Below, in pieces: positions 61,609-64,000 of a stretch of DNA of 64,000 bases. This DNA is from JBLEFH01 sp047345645 (GTDB lineage Bacteria > Pseudomonadota > Alphaproteobacteria > Rhodobacterales > Rhodobacteraceae). The position numbers and the translations under genes are program-made. Within the stretch, counting starts at the first letter, position 1; each line of letters starts with the position of its first letter. A model generated the notes under the pieces. The model was not told the origin of the DNA. It ran no database searches and saw only the letters and a program-made list of their open reading frames with translations. Location of the stretch: assembly GCA_047345645.1 (NCBI GenBank), contig JBLEFH010000001.1. One strand, written 5' to 3'.

Positions 61609-62099
61609 CCGAGGCCGCCGTCACCATCACCTATCTGGAGATGGCCGCGCCGCCCGACGCGCCGCCGCCCTTGCCAGACGGTTTTGTGATCACAGAGGCG
61701 GTGAACTTCCCGCTCTGGTATTTTTTCAGCCTCTATGACGCGGTTGGCGCGGCCTATCAGTGGACCGACCGCCATGACGACCGGGACGGCACCGCGGCCT
61801 GGATCGCGCGCCACGATGTGAGGCTTTTTACCCTTGAAAAACAGGGCTGGCCGCATGGGTTCTTCATGCTGGAGGGCGGGGAGACGGTCGATCTCGCTTA
61901 TTTCGGCCTCGTGCCCGAAGCGGTCGGCCTCAAAATCGGGCGCACATTTCTGCGTCACGCTGTCGCGACAGCCTATAAAAATGGGGCGAAAAAGCTTACT
62001 GTGAACACCTGCACACTTGACCATCCCCGTGCTTTGCCGCTCTATCAGAGCGTTGGATTCCAGCCCATTCGGACCAAGGAGAGAATGCGAAATGTTTAA
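61605..62099 (+). CDS. GNAT family N-acetyltransferase
   Basis: This 164-residue acetyltransferase has an acetyl-CoA-binding motif A that is recognisable as LVPEAVGLKIGRTFLRHAV (about residues 102-120), with the later VNTCTLDHPRALPLYQSVGF motif B. It is coupled to sseA (ATGA overlap) and overlaps the aminotransferase start by eight bases, so the three are one operon. The substrate is unknown; a link to sulfur amino acids is only positional. Confidence 0.87.
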   Translation: MTEAAVTITYLEMAAPPDAPPPLPDGFVITEAVNFPLWYFFSLYDAVGAAYQWTDRHDDRDGTAAWIARHDVRLFTLEKQGWPHGFFMLEGGETVDLAYFGLVPEAVGLKIGRTFLRHAVATAYKNGAKKLTVNTCTLDHPRALPLYQSVGFQPIRTKERMRNV

Positions 62100-63264
62100 C
62101 GGATTGCCCGAGCCCAAGGCGGACAAGATTCTCCAGCTCATGCAGGACTTTGCGAATGATCCGCGTGACGAGAAGATTGACCTCGGCGTCGGCGTCTATC
62201 GCAATGCTGAGGGCGTCACGCCGATCATGAAAGCTGTGAGCGCCGCCGAAGCGCGGATCCATGAGATCGAGACGACCAAGAAATATGGCGCGCTTGCCGG
62301 TGTGGCCGAGTTTCTCGAAGGCATGAAAAAGCTGGTCTTTGGCGCGACCGATCGCCGGATGGCGGCGGTGCAGGGCGTCGGCGGGACGGGCGCGCTGCAT
62401 CAGGCGTTTCTGCTTTACCGCAAGGTGCGGCCCGAAGGCACCGTCTGGATTTCCGAGCCGGGCTGGCCGAACCACCCGGCGATCCTCGATCACCTCGGGA
62501 TGGCCCGCAAATCCTATCGCTACGCCGATGGCGCGGTGGCGAATTTCGAAGGGATGCTGGAGGATCTTCAAGGGGTTCAGGAGGGTGATCTCGTCCTGCT
62601 CCATGGCTGCTGTCACAACCCGTCCGGCATCGACCCGGACAAGGCGCTCTGGAAAGAGATCGCTGCGTTGATGAAAGAGAAGGGCGCGACCGTGCTGGTC
62701 GATCTCGCGTATCTCGGCTTTGGCGAGGGGCTTGAGGCCGACGCTTGGGCGACCCGGATGCTGGCCGAAGAGCTGCCGGAACTGATGGTCGCGGCAAGCT
62801 GCTCGAAGAATTTCGGCCTCTACCGCGAACGTGTGGGCGCGCTTTTCGTGATCCCGAGCGAGGCGGATGCCGTGCCGAATGTGCAGGCGACGCTGAATTC
62901 GCTCAACCGCGTGACCTACAGCTTCCCGCCCGATCATGGTGCGCGGATCGTCGGCACCATTCTTGGCGATGAGGCCATGACGAAAGAGTGGGCGGATGAG
63001 CTTGAGGCCGTGCGCATCGAGATGCAGGGCAAGCGTGACGCCCTTGCGGATGCGCTGGCGAAGAAGGCCAAAACCGACCGTTTCGCCTTCCTCAAATCGC
63101 AAAATGGCATGTTCTCCCGCCTCGGCGCGACCGAGGCGCAGGTGAAAACCATGTGCGAAAACAACGGTATTTACATGACCGGCGACAGCCGGATCAACAT
63201 CGCCGGCATGCCGCTCGACAAGGCGGACCAATTTGCCGACGCCATTCTGGAGGCTGGCCTGTGA
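62092..63264 (+). CDS. Aromatic amino acid aminotransferase (class I, TyrB/AspC-like)
   Basis: This 390-residue PLP enzyme is read from the ATG at 62092. The longer upstream frame overlaps the GNAT gene. The PLP lysine is in SCSKNFGLYRERVGA (about residue 240). NPSGIDP and VDLAYLGFGEG supply other cofactor contacts, where most relatives have NPTGxD and Y-Q-G-F. It transaminates aromatic amino acids or aspartate with 2-oxoglutarate. With SseA it could also supply mercaptopyruvate from cysteine. Confidence 0.92.
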   Translation: MFNGLPEPKADKILQLMQDFANDPRDEKIDLGVGVYRNAEGVTPIMKAVSAAEARIHEIETTKKYGALAGVAEFLEGMKKLVFGATDRRMAAVQGVGGTGALHQAFLLYRKVRPEGTVWISEPGWPNHPAILDHLGMARKSYRYADGAVANFEGMLEDLQGVQEGDLVLLHGCCHNPSGIDPDKALWKEIAALMKEKGATVLVDLAYLGFGEGLEADAWATRMLAEELPELMVAASCSKNFGLYRERVGALFVIPSEADAVPNVQATLNSLNRVTYSFPPDHGARIVGTILGDEAMTKEWADELEAVRIEMQGKRDALADALAKKAKTDRFAFLKSQNGMFSRLGATEAQVKTMCENNGIYMTGDSRINIAGMPLDKADQFADAILEAGL

Positions 63265-63554
63265 CCCGTTTTGCCCTTCTTCTCGTTCCGCTCGCGCTGA
63301 TCGCCTGTCAGCCCGTGCCGACCGCCCCGACATCGCCCGCGACACCCAATGCGCCGAGCGACAGCCTGACCTGCCTCGCGCCGAATTATCAAAGCTGGGT
63401 GGGGCAGGATCAGTCTGTGATCACAAATTTGCCGTCCTCGCTGCGCTACCGGGTGATCCGCCCGGGTGACGCGGTGACGATGGATTACCGTGTCAACCGC
63501 GTGAATTTCCTCGTCAATGAGGCTGGCACCATTACGGAGGTGAAGTGTTACTAA
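63261..63554 (+). CDS. I78-family peptidase inhibitor-like lipoprotein
   Basis: This 97-residue protein starts at a GTG at 63261 that overlaps the aminotransferase stop (GTGA). A lipobox (LALIAC) makes it a probable lipoprotein. A proline/threonine linker follows. The inhibitor-like core is LPSSLRYRVIRPGDAVTMDYR, ending in ITEVKCY, the I78 pattern. It may inhibit periplasmic serine peptidases. A second copy follows. Confidence 0.85.
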   Translation: MTRFALLLVPLALIACQPVPTAPTSPATPNAPSDSLTCLAPNYQSWVGQDQSVITNLPSSLRYRVIRPGDAVTMDYRVNRVNFLVNEAGTITEVKCY

Positions 63555-63808
63555 GCGCGACCCTTTTCTCCGGGCTGATGCTGAGCGCTGTGGCCAGCCC
63601 GGATGCGGCGCCCGATCACTGCACGGCCTCGGCCTATGTGGAGCTGATTGGTCAGCCGGAATCTGCAATTGAGGACACCACGCTCCCGGCGGATTTGCAG
63701 CACCGCGTGATCCATCCCGGCGATCAGGTGGCCAAGGATTTCGACGGCACCCGCGTCAATTTCGAGATCGGCGCGGACGGCACGGTGCAAGCGGTCGAGT
63801 GCTACTAA
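63545..63808 (+). CDS. Second I78-family peptidase inhibitor-like protein
   Basis: This 87-residue protein starts at a GTG at 63545, four bases after GGAGG, and overlaps the previous gene by ten bases. A signal peptide ends near residue 18 (SAVAS). The core LPADLQHRVIHPGDQVAKDF and VQAVECY parallel the first copy, indicating tandem duplication. It has no lipobox, so it is probably periplasmic and soluble rather than membrane-anchored. Confidence 0.83.
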   Translation: MLLSATLFSGLMLSAVASPDAAPDHCTASAYVELIGQPESAIEDTTLPADLQHRVIHPGDQVAKDFDGTRVNFEIGADGTVQAVECY

Positions 63809-64000
63809 GTGGCGCCTGAGGCGGTCATTTTCGACATTGGCCGCGTGCTGATCGACTGGCAGCCAGACCGAGTCTATGCGCCGCTCATGGGCGAGGATCG
63901 CCATGAGTTTTACGCCCGTACCGGGATTTTTGCCGCCAATGAGCGCGTCGATGCGGGCGCGGATATGGGCGAGGTTCTGCATGATCTGGCGGCGGACCAC
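63809..64000 (+). CDS. HAD-superfamily hydrolase, N-terminal part (runs off the window)
   Basis: A frame from a GTG at 63809, immediately after the preceding stop, stays open to the window end (64 codons). The first motif EAVIFDIGRVLIDWQP matches HAD subfamily IA (usually DxxxV/T with nucleophile Asp). The second Asp of the canonical DxD is replaced by glycine (FDIGRVL), as in many HAD-IA phosphatase-like proteins that read FDxGxVL. It is probably a phosphatase. The remainder is not visible. Confidence 0.75.
   Translation, partial: MAPEAVIFDIGRVLIDWQPDRVYAPLMGEDRHEFYARTGIFAANERVDAGADMGEVLHDLAADH

Overview
The window looks like a chromosomal segment of a Rhodobacterales-type alphaproteobacterium (roseobacter/Rhodobacteraceae). 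This is an inference from high G+C coding sequence, many TRAP and ABC solute transporters, a thuEFGKAB-type disaccharide operon, an imelysin/di-heme oxidoreductase iron cassette and a Hint-domain protein. No rRNA, tRNA, CRISPR array or intact insertion sequence was found. Most of the window is a string of uptake-plus-catabolism operons.

Layout. 1-6.8 kb (+): a ribose-type ABC importer followed by an FAD oxidase, a class I aldolase, a small tautomerase and two short-chain dehydrogenases. This is an unassigned carbohydrate-like pathway, with visibly lower G+C than what follows. 6.8-8.0 kb: a gene-poor, decayed stretch with an orphan terminator. 8.0-16.9 kb: iron acquisition, with an Fbp-type ABC transporter whose genes surround an imelysin / di-heme oxidoreductase / imelysin / DUF1513 cassette. 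17.1-17.5 kb: a DCC-family protein. 17.6-22.3 kb (-): a guanidine operon. A guanidine-I (ykkC) riboswitch leads an SsuA-type ABC importer, an agmatinase-like enzyme whose motifs fit Ni-dependent guanidine hydrolase, a protein with a 17-histidine N-terminus and a tiny histidine-containing membrane protein. 22.5-23.2 kb: queC. 23.4-30.6 kb: a LacI regulator and the thuEFGKAB trehalose/disaccharide operon, with a perfect palindromic operator. 30.7-32.1 kb (-): DoxX and a secreted metallo-beta-lactamase-fold (MBL) hydrolase. 32.5-48.6 kb (+): a MarR-regulated aromatic/hydroxycinnamate cluster (TRAP importer, SDR, crotonase, feruloyl-CoA synthase, amidohydrolase, two more secreted MBL hydrolases, a tannase/feruloyl-esterase-like enzyme, two acyl-CoA dehydrogenases and a phenol-hydroxylase-type monooxygenase). 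48.7-51.6 kb (-): a second TRAP transporter. 51.8-57.3 kb (-): a PotABCD-like ABC importer with enlarged permeases and an embedded DUF1330 gene. 57.4-64 kb: a Hint-domain protein, a DUF1989 protein, a GT8-like glycosyltransferase, mercaptopyruvate sulfurtransferase, a GNAT acetyltransferase, an aromatic aminotransferase, two I78-type inhibitors and the start of a HAD hydrolase.

The most interesting system is the guanidine operon. The aptamer's conserved blocks can be read directly on the minus strand. They reassign a transporter and ureohydrolase that would otherwise be called 'taurine/nitrate transporter' and 'agmatinase'. The two histidine-bearing proteins at the operon's end are candidates for an undescribed nickel-supply module. 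Second in interest is the hydroxycinnamate cluster, with three secreted MBL paralogues and no recognisable aldehyde dehydrogenase.
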